This document shows positions 1-9,224 of a stretch of DNA of 64,000 bases, in pieces. The notes beneath the pieces are model-generated. The model was not told the origin of the DNA. It did no database searches and saw nothing but the letters and a program-made list of their open reading frames with translations. The DNA is from Comamonas koreensis (GTDB lineage Bacteria; Pseudomonadota; Gammaproteobacteria; Burkholderiales; Burkholderiaceae_C): NCBI RefSeq assembly GCF_021026195.1, contig NZ_JAJNCT010000034.1:1-64000 (forward strand). The letters run 5' to 3'. A program made the position numbers and the translations under genes. The first letter of the stretch is position 1; each line of letters starts with the position of its first letter.

Positions 1-239
1 TCGATGGAGACGTTCTCCAGCTTCTGGTCTGCCAGGCCATTGGTGATGACCATCTTGGCATCAAAGGCCTGGCGCTCCAGCGAGAGCTTTTGCTCGATGA
101 CAATTTTGACTTCTGCACACACAGCATCCGCTGCCTGCGCAAAGGCACTGCTGATCGAATACAGCAGCCCCAAAACTAAGATGCCCACCACCGTCGCCCA
201 GCTGGTAAACAGCGGGCGGCCCCTCATGTTTTTATACAT
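1..239 (-). CDS. Secreted protein, N-terminal part (gene runs off window)
   Basis: This is the start of a gene whose 3' part lies outside the window. The ATG is at 239, with an in-frame ATG four codons later. The first ~35 residues look like a signal peptide: MYKNMRGR, then a hydrophobic stretch (WATVVGILVLGLLYSI), then a probable signal peptidase I site after SSAFAQA. The mature part begins with AADAVCAEVKIVIEQKLSLE and continues with a segment suggestive of a beta-sandwich (RQAFDAKMVITNGLADQKLE). This N-terminus reminds me of large secreted or cell-surface repeat proteins, but I cannot name the family. The AT-rich stretch at 300-420 is its likely promoter region. Confidence 0.6.
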   Translation of the reverse strand, partial: MYKNMRGRPLFTSWATVVGILVLGLLYSISSAFAQAADAVCAEVKIVIEQKLSLERQAFDAKMVITNGLADQKLENVSI

Positions 240-659
240 ACCCTGTGTCCATCTTTAGTAGGCCCAGAGTTGCTAACGCCCTTCTGGCCCTCCGCCTCAA
301 TTGATGTTCATCAATGAATTCCCAAAATGTATGGATATTTATTGATAGTCTTATTGCATTTTGAGACGCATTTGAAAGAACACTGCTTACATGACGCTGA
401 CAGATAGTTTGGTAAACACAACAGAAGAACCGCCTAGGGCATCGGCGTAGTGGGCATGAAGCTCATCAATGCGTGCCATGCAGTAACTGCCCTGAATGGA
501 GCCTTCCTTCGTTTTCTTATTCTTCATCAAGCACTGATGAGTGGAGCAAAAATACTATTTTTTCCAATTTCTGAACAATTGCACCATTGCCTGCTACCAG
601 CGGTGACGAAATCGCCAGTCCGTATGGCTGTTTGTTTGTCATCGCACCACCTATTGGAC
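240..659. other. Non-genic AT-rich spacer
   Basis: I see no convincing coding region here. The segment around 296-420 is clearly more AT-rich than the surroundings and probably holds the promoter of the minus-strand gene starting at 239. The right end runs into the degraded nitroreductase remnant. Confidence 0.4.
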
Positions 660-660
660 C

Positions 661-980
661 TCGGGTTTTGGACTGCCCCAGCGCACCGCCGATGCCTGGG
701 TGGCCCCGGCCATCCAGGCCCATGAGGGAGATGCCCAATGCAGCGCGATGAAGCGTTGCGCTCGGCATCGCTGGCGGCGATGACCTTGATACTGGCAGCG
801 CAAGGCGATCAGTTAGGGTCTTGCGCGATGGTGGGCTTTGATGCTGTGGCGTTGAACCGGGCGTTCGGCCTGGCGCAGGATGAGGTGCCAGTGGTGCTGG
901 TCACCGTGGGCTACCCCGCCAAAAAACAAGGACCTCAGAAACCGCGCAAGGCGGTGCATGAGGTCCTTGAGATTGTTTGA
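661..980 (+). pseudogene. Nitroreductase-family C-terminal remnant, frameshifted
   Basis: Two adjacent frames together read as the C-terminal third of an NfsB-like flavin nitroreductase. From about 673 to 738 one frame gives LPQRTADAWVAPAIQAHEGD. From 738 to 980 the next frame gives RDEALRSASLAAMTLILAAQ, a GSCAMVGFDA motif, a VPVVLVTVGYPA strand and a PQKPRKAVHEVLE tail, all typical of the family's end. Restoring one base in CAATGCAG near 737 would join them as ...DAQLQRDEAL.... Nothing upstream of 660 matches the missing N-terminal FMN-binding half, so the gene is both truncated and frameshifted. It lies convergent with pilY1. Confidence 0.75.
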
Positions 981-1074
981 GGCGGGCAGCAACACCGACA
1001 ACATGCGAGCACAGCGCTGGGGCTGAATCGCAAGAACGGCGGCCATGAGAGACCGCCGCCCTTGCCCTTATGCC

Positions 1075-4000
1075 TTATTGCTTAACCAGCTCGCGCCAGC
1101 TGATGCGCTTGCCCAGCGGTTTGGGCGTTGCAACGGGGATCCGGATGTCGACCGGATTCTCCGGGACCTGGCTGGGAGAGACGTGGCTGGTGACATCGCC
1201 GTTTTGGTTGGCACTCAGGTCATTGCCCGAGATCAAGCCATCCACCGATTCACCGGCCATGGCCGTGCTGGTGTTCACAGCCTGGCCCGTTTGGAAGTCC
1301 AGGTAGTTGATCCAGCCCTTGCCACCTGCAACGCAAGGCTCGTTCGACGGCACATTGCTCGCGACCACCAAGGTGGTATTGGCCAGGCGCAGATCGACGT
1401 TGACGCGCTCGCCGGTATCGGGAAGGTCCACATACCAGCTCTTGGTGGCATCGTTGCACACAGCATCTGACAAGCTTGGCGCACATTGGAGCTTGCGCGT
1501 CAGCTTTCCACTGGGGTCTGTAACCTCGCTCAGCACTGACTGTTTCAGGCTGGCCCGGAACGAGGCGCCGCTGTTGCTGTAGCCATCGGCCACATCATCA
1601 ATGCCATAGATGGTCTGCTGGCCCGTGGTAAGCAGGTCCCCCATGCCCAGCAGCTTGCCGGTAGCAACGAGAATACGTGGCAACGCGCTGGCATTGGGGC
1701 TTTGCACCAGTTCCAAACGGGTGGTGATGGGCTGCTCATTGCCGCCGCTGTCCTTCAGCTGCACGACCTTCTTGCCCTGGTAGTTGCCGCCGATCCACTG
1801 GTAACGCCAGATATTGCCCTTGATATCACCGCCATAGAACAAGGCGCTGGTGTTGTTACCACTCGGGTCTTTCATGAAGTTGTTGAGGTCTTTCATGCCT
1901 GCGCCATCAGGGTTGGTAATGGTCTGGATCACAGCACCTGTACCTGCATTGAGCACGTAGACATAGCCCTTGCCATCGGCGTTGTTGTAGCCCGAGGTGA
2001 GCAGCGCCACCCAGGTGCCGTCCGGCATCTTGGTGATCAGCGGTTTGCCATAGCTCTGGCCCATGGTGGACGCACTGACCTCCCACAGCCCCTTGGGTGA
2101 TTCAGGGTCGGTGATGTCGAGCGCATAGTAGCCGTTGCCGCCCTTGTTGAAGCCGCCCACCAGGATGGTTTTCCAGGCACCATCGTGGAAGATATCGGCC
2201 ATCACCGGCGATCCATCAACAAAATAGCGGTGGTTGCTGTCGTAGTTGTTGCTGGCCAGTGCGGCCATCGTGGGCATCACAGCCTGGGGTACAAAGGCCC
2301 AGGCCTCACGCGCAGCGGGGTAGACAAGCTTGCCGCCGATGGTCTCTTGCTTGGTCAGATCGGTATCCGCATAGAAGGCATGCAGCATGCCATCGTTGCC
2401 ACCCACGTACACCATGGGCCGGCGGTCCTTTTGCGCCAGGCGGAAGGCGGCGTAGCCGGCATCGCGGTACTTGCGCTGAGGCTTGCTCACAAACAGTGGC
2501 TGCGAGCCGATGATGTCACCCAGGCGGCTTTCGCGGCTGCGGTAGAGCTTGGTGTCGTCGCCCTGCACATAGCCTTCCTTGCTGCGGTCGCCGCGCAGGA
2601 ACTTCACCAGGTTCTCGCCCAGCGCTGCGGTCTTTTGGGTATCGCTCATCTGGCCATACTGCGACAGCAGACCTTGGGCAGCGGCGCCATTGAAATGGCT
2701 TTGCAGGCCGCCCAGCGCAGACCAACTGAAATCCTCCAAGGTCGCGCCATTCATGAAGAAAATGCGCCGGTCGTCACTGCTCAGATTGCGCGCATCGAGC
2801 TTGGTTTTGGCAGACCAATTGGGGATCAATGTGCGGGCACCCGAGCTCACATTGATTTCATAGGCCTGCACTTCTCCGGACCAACGGCCGCTGCGGTACA
2901 GCGCTCCGTAGGCAAAGTTGTTGCCTGTCTCGACCACAGCCGACGACACGGCAACGCCGGCGCCAGAGCCCACAGCAGCACGGATATCGGCAAACACCTG
3001 GCCCAGGCCCGACTTGATGGCCTGCGGGTCGTTGGCGCTGAAATAGAGTCCACGGCCATTGACAGCGGTATGCCAGAAGTCATCGATGGACTGGGGCTGC
3101 TCGTAGTTGGTAACACCGGGCGCTGGCCAGACCGGCCAGGTCTTGGTGCCGTTGCGCAGTCCGGCGAAGTCGCCTGCACCATTTTTGTAGTCCTTGTCGA
3201 ACTTCAGCGTGCCGGAGACGCCCATGCCGATCACATAGGTCGCCATATGCTGCCAGGTGGCCTTGTCATCCTCGCCCCCGGTGCCCGCAGGCTTGACCAA
3301 GTTGGCCAGCTCGGGGCGCAGATCGGTGGCGTAGTAGTACTGCGCCACGTCCGCCAGCGAGTTGCGGCTGCCGCCAGAGACATTGCTTTGCTCCACCGTA
3401 TCGCAGGGCAGCTTGGTGCAGGACTGGTGGCCAGCAGGCAGGCTGCTCCAGACTACCGTATTGGTGGGCAAGGGGCGACCGCCAGCAGGCAGGGTCATGC
3501 CGGCCGCTTCGGCTGCGCTGTAGCACTGTGCAGGCGATTCCAGATCGGTCACCGGTATGGTGACATTGGAAATCTGCTGTGGCGTGCCCTCCGTCGCGCC
3601 CAGCAAATTCACGCGGTGCGTGGTCGCTGTGCCAGAAAACACCTTCTTCTTGCCCAGCACTTGCGAGCAATTGGTGGTTGCACAGTCGGCTGGCTTCTCA
3701 GGGGTGAAGACGGGTGTATCACTCTCTACATTGCAGACCGTCACCTTGTGGGTCACTGGATCGTAGCCGGCCGCGCAGGCCTGGCCATGCGGCACGGTGA
3801 TGGTCGTGGGTCCCTCTTGCTCGCAGATGGTTTCCACACCATTGGCTGCCGTGCCGGCCGTGCAGGCGGCATAGTCGGCCGCACTGCTGAGGTAGTCCAC
3901 ATGCTCCACCTTGGTGCAGGTGGTTGTGGTCCAGCCGTTGTCGCTGGACGGACCTGACTCCACGCAGCTGCCATAGGCCATGTCAGTGGTGGTGCTCTGG

Positions 4001-6828
4001 GGATTGCAATCGGTCACCGCGCCGCTTTGTGGGCAGCTTTGCACCGGCTGGTTGTACTGGTTGTTGGCCACGCATTGGGTGGTCACCCAGCCGTTGGCTG
4101 CCGAGGGACCAGGCGTGGTGCTGCAGCTGGTCGTTTCGACCGGGTCGGTGGTCTTGTTCTCACAGGTCACCAGAAAACAGCCATTCGCCGGCGATGGACC
4201 GGCTGCCGTACAGCTTTGCACGGCACCATTGGCCATCGAAGAAGGCGAGCCAGACGCAGGCGTACAGGTGCCGCCGCCGGAGTTGCATTCAGTGCCCGTC
4301 CAGTTGTTGGCTGCAGACGGAGCCTGTGGTGTGCAGCTGGCCGCGTAGCCCCAGTCGGAGTACCGCATCTCGCAGACGGTATTGCCGGTACAGCTGGCGG
4401 GGTTGACCGCTGCAGTGCCAAATGTGGTCGTGTATGGCGCTTCACATGTGACGATGGTGGGCGATGTGGACGCTACGCAGCTGCTCTGCGGCACGGCTGT
4501 GCTGGCGTACAGCTCGGCATTGCCACAGACCTGGTCCATCTTGGTGACGCCATTGGATAGATCAGCGGGGCAGGCATCCACAAACTGCGTGCTTGGTTTC
4601 TTGGCACTGCAGACGGTGTACACGTTGGCGCTGCTCACACCTGCGGAGCAGAAGTTGTTGGTGCTGGCCGTACCGTAGGCCTGCTTGGCCACACAGGTGG
4701 AGCGTTTGAAGTCCGGCGCCACCGGGCTGGCGTTGACGCACTGTGCATCGGTCACATAGGTGGTCACGCTGTGGCTGCTGTCGCAGCCGCTGAACAGCAC
4801 CATATTGGCAGTCACGCCACTGGCAGCCAGATCGGGGTGGAGCACGCCACAGGCGGGTACCGGTCCGTTGATCGGCGCCACACTTGCATTGCCCTCACAG
4901 GAGATCGTGCCCTGCCCTGGAACAAACTGGCCGTTATTGCTGCAGATCGAGGCGCTGGCGGGCACGTCGGAGGTCTGGCACTCGACCTTGTAGTCACCAT
5001 CCATGCCTGGCGAGCAGCTGGCGTTGACCAACTGCCACTGGTCATTGCCCACCAGATTGCAACCATAGGGTTCGCACACAGCCTTGTCGGTGGTCTTGAA
5101 CGGGATCTCACCAATGGCCTGGTTGATATAGGAGTAGAAATAGCGCTTTTGCTCGACACGTTTGTACACGGCCTTGCCAAATGGTTCTTGCTTTTCGGTG
5201 GCCCAGGTGGTGATCAAGGCATTGCGGTACTGGCTCTGGGTGATGGAGTTCCAGGTGTACTTGTGCTTGTAGATGCGCTTGTAGACCATCTTGGTGGCAG
5301 CCACGTTCCAGTACGTACGCATGGCGTTGGTGTAGCCCAGCTTCTTCTCGGCCTTTTGCTCGGTCCACAAAGTGCTCTTGTAGAAACCCAGCACCGTGCC
5401 ATAGGTCACCTGCTGCGTCTTCACGCTTTTCTTGGTGATTTTCTTGTACGTTGTCTCGGTCTTGGTGCCACCACCTGGAATGATGGTTTGCCAGCCCAGT
5501 CCGCAGGCGTTCCACGCGTAGCCGATAGAGGCATCACGGCGCAGCAGCGATCCGCTGGTCGAGCCGTCATAGATCGGGCGCGGGGTCAGGCCGTCTGGCC
5601 CGGTCAAAGGGCGGTTATAGGCTGGATCGCTGTCAGGGCCATCCTGTTGCCCGACCAAGGTGGTGCCATCCAGCTGCATGGGGCCCTTGGTTTCCTGGCC
5701 CACATTCCAATAACCGTCAGTGGTCACAATCGCATAGTGGCGCTGGCAGGCGGAGAGCACTGGGTCCGCAAAGGGCGCCATGGCCGTATTGATGCTGTCG
5801 CCCTTGTTGGCGTAATAGCGTCCCACCCGGGCCAGTGCTTCGCGGGTGGGAGAGCTGCCCCCGGTCTGGGCCGACTGAATGGTCTGGAACCAGGCTTGTT
5901 TTTCCGTGCTATCGAAATCCTTCACAGGCACGAACTTGAACGTGCTGGTGTCAGGCTTGGCGGCACTCAGGAAACCGACACGGAAGTTGTTATCCAGCGC
6001 GTTGAATGCCAGGCTGATGGAGGACTTGGCCATGTTGATACGCGTGCGGTAGAAGCTGTACCAGATGGCAAAGTTCTTTTGCTGCGCATCGGTGGTGATG
6101 CCTCGGCGAATCCAGTAACCATCAGGTGCGGTCGTGCTGCCGGTGTTGATATTGGCACTGGGCTGGTTGATCAACAGACTGCCGTTGTCAGCCTTGATCG
6201 CACTGTTGCTGACCTTGTTGCAGGCGCCAGCTGCCACATCGGCACCTTCGAACGAAGGCGTGACTCCGGTGACACGTGGCACCCATTCAAAGTAGTAGGC
6301 CGCTTGGGCAGGGTCGTTGTAGATGGCTTGCTGCTGCCAACGCGTGGAGATGTCATAGGCCTGGAAACTGGTCGCCAGGTTCACGACCCCTTTGGAATGG
6401 TTGTAGCCATCAATCCAGGCACTGGTAAAGCTGGGCTGGGCGTAGGCCGTTCCATCGGGCTGGGCTGGCAACTCGTACTTGACCGCAGGGTTGTAGTACA
6501 AGGTGTTGCACAACGAACTCTTGTAGCCCATGGGGAAGAAGGTCGCCGAGTAATTGGTCGGGTCCCAGTCATCTGGCATGTGGGTCCACTTCATCGAGTC
6601 CGAAGTGTCCATCAACAGCATCACATTGGGCTTGTCCTGGTTGGCGAAGGTGTTGACCGGCACATCGGCAATATCCACCGGGTTATGGGGTGTGTCGGCA
6701 ATGGCCATGCCGCCGCCCACCGCACCAGCCACCAAGGCTGCGGCTCCCAACGCCCACAGCCGCCTGGGGCTCCATGTGTGCAGCCCGAGCTTGCGGCTCT
6801 CTCTATCTGCGAAAGCTATGTTTTTCAT
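1075..6828 (-). CDS. pilY1: PilC/PilY1-type pilus tip adhesin, very large
   Basis: This protein of 1917 residues is the last gene of the minor pilin operon. PilY1 sits at the type IV pilus tip, promotes pilus extension and takes part in adhesion and surface sensing. After an N-terminal hydrophobic segment (about 22-45) comes a von Willebrand A-like domain with a MIDAS-type motif, LLMDTSDSM, at about 71-79. A Lys/Tyr-rich stretch lies at about 455-570. A Cys-rich repeat region (about 583-1055) follows, which ordinary PilY1 proteins lack. The C-terminal third is the PilC/PilY1 beta-propeller (VYVGGNDGMLHAFYADTD near 1470, DITDPESPKGLWE near 1575), with possible calcium loops such as NNADGKG. 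Most PilY1 proteins have about 1000-1300 residues, so the length is unusual. The start is preceded by a short gap after pilX. Confidence 0.93.
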   Translation of the reverse strand: MKNIAFADRESRKLGLHTWSPRRLWALGAAALVAGAVGGGMAIADTPHNPVDIADVPVNTFANQDKPNVMLLMDTSDSMKWTHMPDDWDPTNYSATFFPMGYKSSLCNTLYYNPAVKYELPAQPDGTAYAQPSFTSAWIDGYNHSKGVVNLATSFQAYDISTRWQQQAIYNDPAQAAYYFEWVPRVTGVTPSFEGADVAAGACNKVSNSAIKADNGSLLINQPSANINTGSTTAPDGYWIRRGITTDAQQKNFAIWYSFYRTRINMAKSSISLAFNALDNNFRVGFLSAAKPDTSTFKFVPVKDFDSTEKQAWFQTIQSAQTGGSSPTREALARVGRYYANKGDSINTAMAPFADPVLSACQRHYAIVTTDGYWNVGQETKGPMQLDGTTLVGQQDGPDSDPAYNRPLTGPDGLTPRPIYDGSTSGSLLRRDASIGYAWNACGLGWQTIIPGGGTKTETTYKKITKKSVKTQQVTYGTVLGFYKSTLWTEQKAEKKLGYTNAMRTYWNVAATKMVYKRIYKHKYTWNSITQSQYRNALITTWATEKQEPFGKAVYKRVEQKRYFYSYINQAIGEIPFKTTDKAVCEPYGCNLVGNDQWQLVNASCSPGMDGDYKVECQTSDVPASASICSNNGQFVPGQGTISCEGNASVAPINGPVPACGVLHPDLAASGVTANMVLFSGCDSSHSVTTYVTDAQCVNASPVAPDFKRSTCVAKQAYGTASTNNFCSAGVSSANVYTVCSAKKPSTQFVDACPADLSNGVTKMDQVCGNAELYASTAVPQSSCVASTSPTIVTCEAPYTTTFGTAAVNPASCTGNTVCEMRYSDWGYAASCTPQAPSAANNWTGTECNSGGGTCTPASGSPSSMANGAVQSCTAAGPSPANGCFLVTCENKTTDPVETTSCSTTPGPSAANGWVTTQCVANNQYNQPVQSCPQSGAVTDCNPQSTTTDMAYGSCVESGPSSDNGWTTTTCTKVEHVDYLSSAADYAACTAGTAANGVETICEQEGPTTITVPHGQACAAGYDPVTHKVTVCNVESDTPVFTPEKPADCATTNCSQVLGKKKVFSGTATTHRVNLLGATEGTPQQISNVTIPVTDLESPAQCYSAAEAAGMTLPAGGRPLPTNTVVWSSLPAGHQSCTKLPCDTVEQSNVSGGSRNSLADVAQYYYATDLRPELANLVKPAGTGGEDDKATWQHMATYVIGMGVSGTLKFDKDYKNGAGDFAGLRNGTKTWPVWPAPGVTNYEQPQSIDDFWHTAVNGRGLYFSANDPQAIKSGLGQVFADIRAAVGSGAGVAVSSAVVETGNNFAYGALYRSGRWSGEVQAYEINVSSGARTLIPNWSAKTKLDARNLSSDDRRIFFMNGATLEDFSWSALGGLQSHFNGAAAQGLLSQYGQMSDTQKTAALGENLVKFLRGDRSKEGYVQGDDTKLYRSRESRLGDIIGSQPLFVSKPQRKYRDAGYAAFRLAQKDRRPMVYVGGNDGMLHAFYADTDLTKQETIGGKLVYPAAREAWAFVPQAVMPTMAALASNNYDSNHRYFVDGSPVMADIFHDGAWKTILVGGFNKGGNGYYALDITDPESPKGLWEVSASTMGQSYGKPLITKMPDGTWVALLTSGYNNADGKGYVYVLNAGTGAVIQTITNPDGAGMKDLNNFMKDPSGNNTSALFYGGDIKGNIWRYQWIGGNYQGKKVVQLKDSGGNEQPITTRLELVQSPNASALPRILVATGKLLGMGDLLTTGQQTIYGIDDVADGYSNSGASFRASLKQSVLSEVTDPSGKLTRKLQCAPSLSDAVCNDATKSWYVDLPDTGERVNVDLRLANTTLVVASNVPSNEPCVAGGKGWINYLDFQTGQAVNTSTAMAGESVDGLISGNDLSANQNGDVTSHVSPSQVPENPVDIRIPVATPKPLGKRISWRELVKQ
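3665..5080 (-). repeat. Cys-rich repeat block inside pilY1
   Basis: This part of pilY1 encodes roughly 470 residues with dozens of cysteines. At least four units share the pattern C-x(3,4)-(G)PS-x2-N-(G/N)-(W/C)-x(3,4)-C: CTPQAPSAANNWTGTEC, CTAAGPSPANGCFLVTC, CSTTPGPSAANGWVTTQC and CVESGPSSDNGWTTTTC (coding around 3920-4350). Paired cysteines about 16 residues apart suggest small disulfide-bonded modules exported to the periplasm or pilus tip. Confidence 0.8.
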
Positions 6829-6910
6829 CTATTCGCACTCCTCTTGTTCGTCTGAAATTCTTCTGCCTGGTCCCACGCAGCAATGCCCGGATGTGCCATC
6901 CGGGCCAGCC

Positions 6911-7510
6911 TCAGTAGGTACTCATCTGCACATAGCTTTCGGTGTCTCGTGGGCCGGATACCTTGGCAGTGATGCGGTACATGGGCCGTTGCGTGCAACT
7001 GGAGACACTGCCCACGGATTCGCTGGAGCCTGAGCAGCCATCGCCCTGTGGCATCACGCAGCTTTGTCCGGCCGCATTGATGGCGCCAGCGCTTCGGCAA
7101 AGGCGGTGGATCAGATAGCGCACCTCATTGCCCAGCGCATCACTGGTGGCAGCAACCGCTGCATGGTCCCAATCCAGCGATGAAGCGGGCTGCTTGGGAT
7201 CGACGCTGGCGTAATAGCCAAAACTGCTGTTATTGGCATCCAACGCACTGGTGCCGGTTGCAGACAAGGCCTCCAGCTTGGCGAGCCCCGTCTCCAGCCC
7301 CAGATCGGCGCCCGAGGTCGCTGCCTGCTTGAGTGCCAGACTGCCGGACACACCCGCGCCCAGGGTGCTGGTACGCACCAGGGCCAGGCCGGTGATGGTC
7401 ATCACCAGCAGCACGACCAATGCCACCAGCAAGGTGACGCCTCGCTGGCCACTTGCCAAGGGGCGAACCATGGATCTGGAGCCATGACGAAATGGCAGGT
7501 GATTGGTCAT
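6911..7510 (-). CDS. pilX: Type IV minor pilin PilX
   Basis: This is a 199-residue pilus assembly protein of the PilX family. The N-terminus reads MTNHLPFRHGSRSM..., then QRGVTLLVALVVLLVMTITG, a class III-like leader and hydrophobic alpha-1 helix of the kind that packs in the pilus core. PilX lacks the usual Glu5 and is thought to help prime assembly with PilV, PilW and PilY1. I chose the ATG at 7510 because it overlaps the pilW stop in an ATGA arrangement, which indicates translational coupling; an upstream in-frame start at 7525 is less likely. Four cysteines in the C-terminal half may form disulfides. Confidence 0.88.
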   Translation of the reverse strand: MTNHLPFRHGSRSMVRPLASGQRGVTLLVALVVLLVMTITGLALVRTSTLGAGVSGSLALKQAATSGADLGLETGLAKLEALSATGTSALDANNSSFGYYASVDPKQPASSLDWDHAAVAATSDALGNEVRYLIHRLCRSAGAINAAGQSCVMPQGDGCSGSSESVGSVSSCTQRPMYRITAKVSGPRDTESYVQMSTY

Positions 7511-8652
7511 TGTTGTTGCCCCCAAATCGTGTTGCGCAGCGGGATGGCGCTTTCATAGACGCGGTAGCGAAAGTGCTTCCACTCGTCATCGCTGCCCATG
7601 GGAAATGCTTTGCTGCCGTTGGCCCAGCGGGGCTCTGCAGCGGTCACCTCGTCGCGCTCATACTGCGAACTGCGCACCAGGATGGCGACGCGTACCGCCA
7701 TCAACCGATCCATGTTGGCTACCGGTGAGGTCGACCCGGGATCCACGTTGAAGGAAGTCCATTCATCGTCTTTGTCGATCTTTCCGTTGCCATCCTTGTC
7801 AAAACCGTACTCGGCAACCATTTGCAGCACATCCTCAGCCACGGCAACGCCCTTGGTATCGGTCTCGTCCAGAAAGTTGTAGCGCATCAACTGGTTGTTC
7901 TGCACCCGCCATACGTTGCGTGTGGGCCGGTTGCCCAGGCTGAACAACCAGCCTTCACCCAGGCTGGTGGCGCCGCCATCGAGCATGTCGACATACGAGC
8001 CGCCATTGCGCTCGGGCACCACCGACGCACCGGTATAAAAGCTGGTGTAGGCGGTAGCCATATGGCGCACACTGGGGTCATCCTCGGCCACGCCCCCAGG
8101 CCCGGTGATGGACGAGCCCGCACCGGCGGTCACCTCCATCAACAGGCATTTGCTGGCATCGGTATCACTGGTTCCCACCACCACATCGCCGGCCTGAAAG
8201 CCCGCATTGCTGCGCTCCATCGTGAAAACGCCGCTGGCACTGGCGCTGTAGCGCGCGCCGATGAACATATTCGGCGACGAGCCGGTGAGCACACGCAACT
8301 CATTGCGGTCCACGATTTGCACCGGCAGCAGCGGGAATGTGTACTGGGCAGGGTCGCGGCCTGTCCGTTTGAAAGCCTGCACGGTACAACCCAGATAGGC
8401 GGGATCCATGCCAGCAAAGCCCAGACCCGCAGAGCGGATGTCGCGCTCAATCGCAAACAGCGCCAATGCGCCTGCGGTCTGCGCCTGGCTCACTGCGGCG
8501 GTGGTACGGCGGCGCCCTTCCGATGTAGAAAACAGATGGTAGATGGCCAGCAAAGTCAGCAGGCCGATGGCCAAGCCGATCATGAGCTCGATGAGCGTGA
8601 AACCCTGCGCTCGCCCGCGCGGCAGCGGTCTTCGTGGTGCTTGACCCCTCAT
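7507..8652 (-). CDS. pilW: Type IV minor pilin PilW
   Basis: This is a 381-residue PilW-family prepilin. The leader ends ...RGRAQG|FTLIELMIGLAIG, giving a PilD cleavage site with Phe+1 and Glu+5. PilW belongs to the priming complex at the pilus tip. Late in the protein is an acidic loop, FDKDGNGKIDKDDEW, that follows the EF-hand-like DxDxNG pattern; acidic loops at this place occur in PilW relatives, but here the match to a calcium loop is unusually good. It overlaps pilX by four bases, and is separated from the upstream pilV stop by about 26 bases that carry a purine-rich ribosome-binding site. Confidence 0.9.
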   Translation of the reverse strand: MRGQAPRRPLPRGRAQGFTLIELMIGLAIGLLTLLAIYHLFSTSEGRRRTTAAVSQAQTAGALALFAIERDIRSAGLGFAGMDPAYLGCTVQAFKRTGRDPAQYTFPLLPVQIVDRNELRVLTGSSPNMFIGARYSASASGVFTMERSNAGFQAGDVVVGTSDTDASKCLLMEVTAGAGSSITGPGGVAEDDPSVRHMATAYTSFYTGASVVPERNGGSYVDMLDGGATSLGEGWLFSLGNRPTRNVWRVQNNQLMRYNFLDETDTKGVAVAEDVLQMVAEYGFDKDGNGKIDKDDEWTSFNVDPGSTSPVANMDRLMAVRVAILVRSSQYERDEVTAAEPRWANGSKAFPMGSDDEWKHFRYRVYESAIPLRNTIWGQQQ

Positions 8653-8678
8653 GGCAATAACCCTCCCTGTCGACTTTT

Positions 8679-9224
8679 TTAGTGCACAAATGCCTGTATT
8701 TCGTAGATACGCTTGGCGGCATCATCGGGCCCCTGCCAGCACAGCCGCACCGTCACCTGGTTGAGATTTCCGTCTGTATTCACGACGACCTGCTGACCGC
8801 TTTCGACGGCCCCCGGCAGGCCCAGGACATGGTTGGTCGGGTCACCCCGAGCTGCCTTGAGCACCTTGCCCAACTCCGAACTCTCGCTGATCCCGGTACC
8901 GCTGTAGCTACAGCGCTCTGTGCCGTCTGCTTGGTGCTCAAAAGCCTTGAGAGACTGCGCAAGCGCAGCGGGTGAGCTGCGGTCCACGTTCAGCGATACC
9001 AGCTGGATGATCTGCTCTGCATACATGCCAGCTTCCGTGCGGTACTGCGCCTGGCCGCTCAGCGCCATGGATTTGGCAGTCAGGCCTGCGATGCCCAAAA
9101 TTCCCAGCATCAGCAGCAGGATCGAGACCATGGCTTCGATCAGCATGATCCCGTGTTGAGAGCGGCTGCCCAGATGCTGCACGGCTACCCGCCGACGCCG
9201 TGCCTGTGACGAGGCGTTCAGCAT
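8679..9224 (-). CDS. pilV: Type IV minor pilin PilV
   Basis: This is a 181-residue prepilin-like protein. The start at 9224 (MLNASSQARRRR) overlaps the end of the fimT gene by seven bases. A basic leader precedes QHG|IMLIEAMVSILLLMLGIL, a PilV-type cleavage site followed by the pilin helix. A Cys pair lies in the C-terminal half (TERCSYSG and VRLCWQG), the latter near the typical pilin end. The much longer frame open upstream is only a read-through opposite fimT and carries no pilin features. The role is minor pilin in the tip complex that initiates pilus assembly. Confidence 0.88.
   Translation of the reverse strand: MLNASSQARRRRVAVQHLGSRSQHGIMLIEAMVSILLLMLGILGIAGLTAKSMALSGQAQYRTEAGMYAEQIIQLVSLNVDRSSPAALAQSLKAFEHQADGTERCSYSGTGISESSELGKVLKAARGDPTNHVLGLPGAVESGQQVVVNTDGNLNQVTVRLCWQGPDDAAKRIYEIQAFVH

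Noticed and set aside
4771-6855. Long open frames on the plus strand opposite pilY1 (also 2185-3957)
   Set aside because: They are complements of pilY1 codons in a high-GC genome, lack ribosome-binding sites and protein-like features, and cover a clearly real gene.
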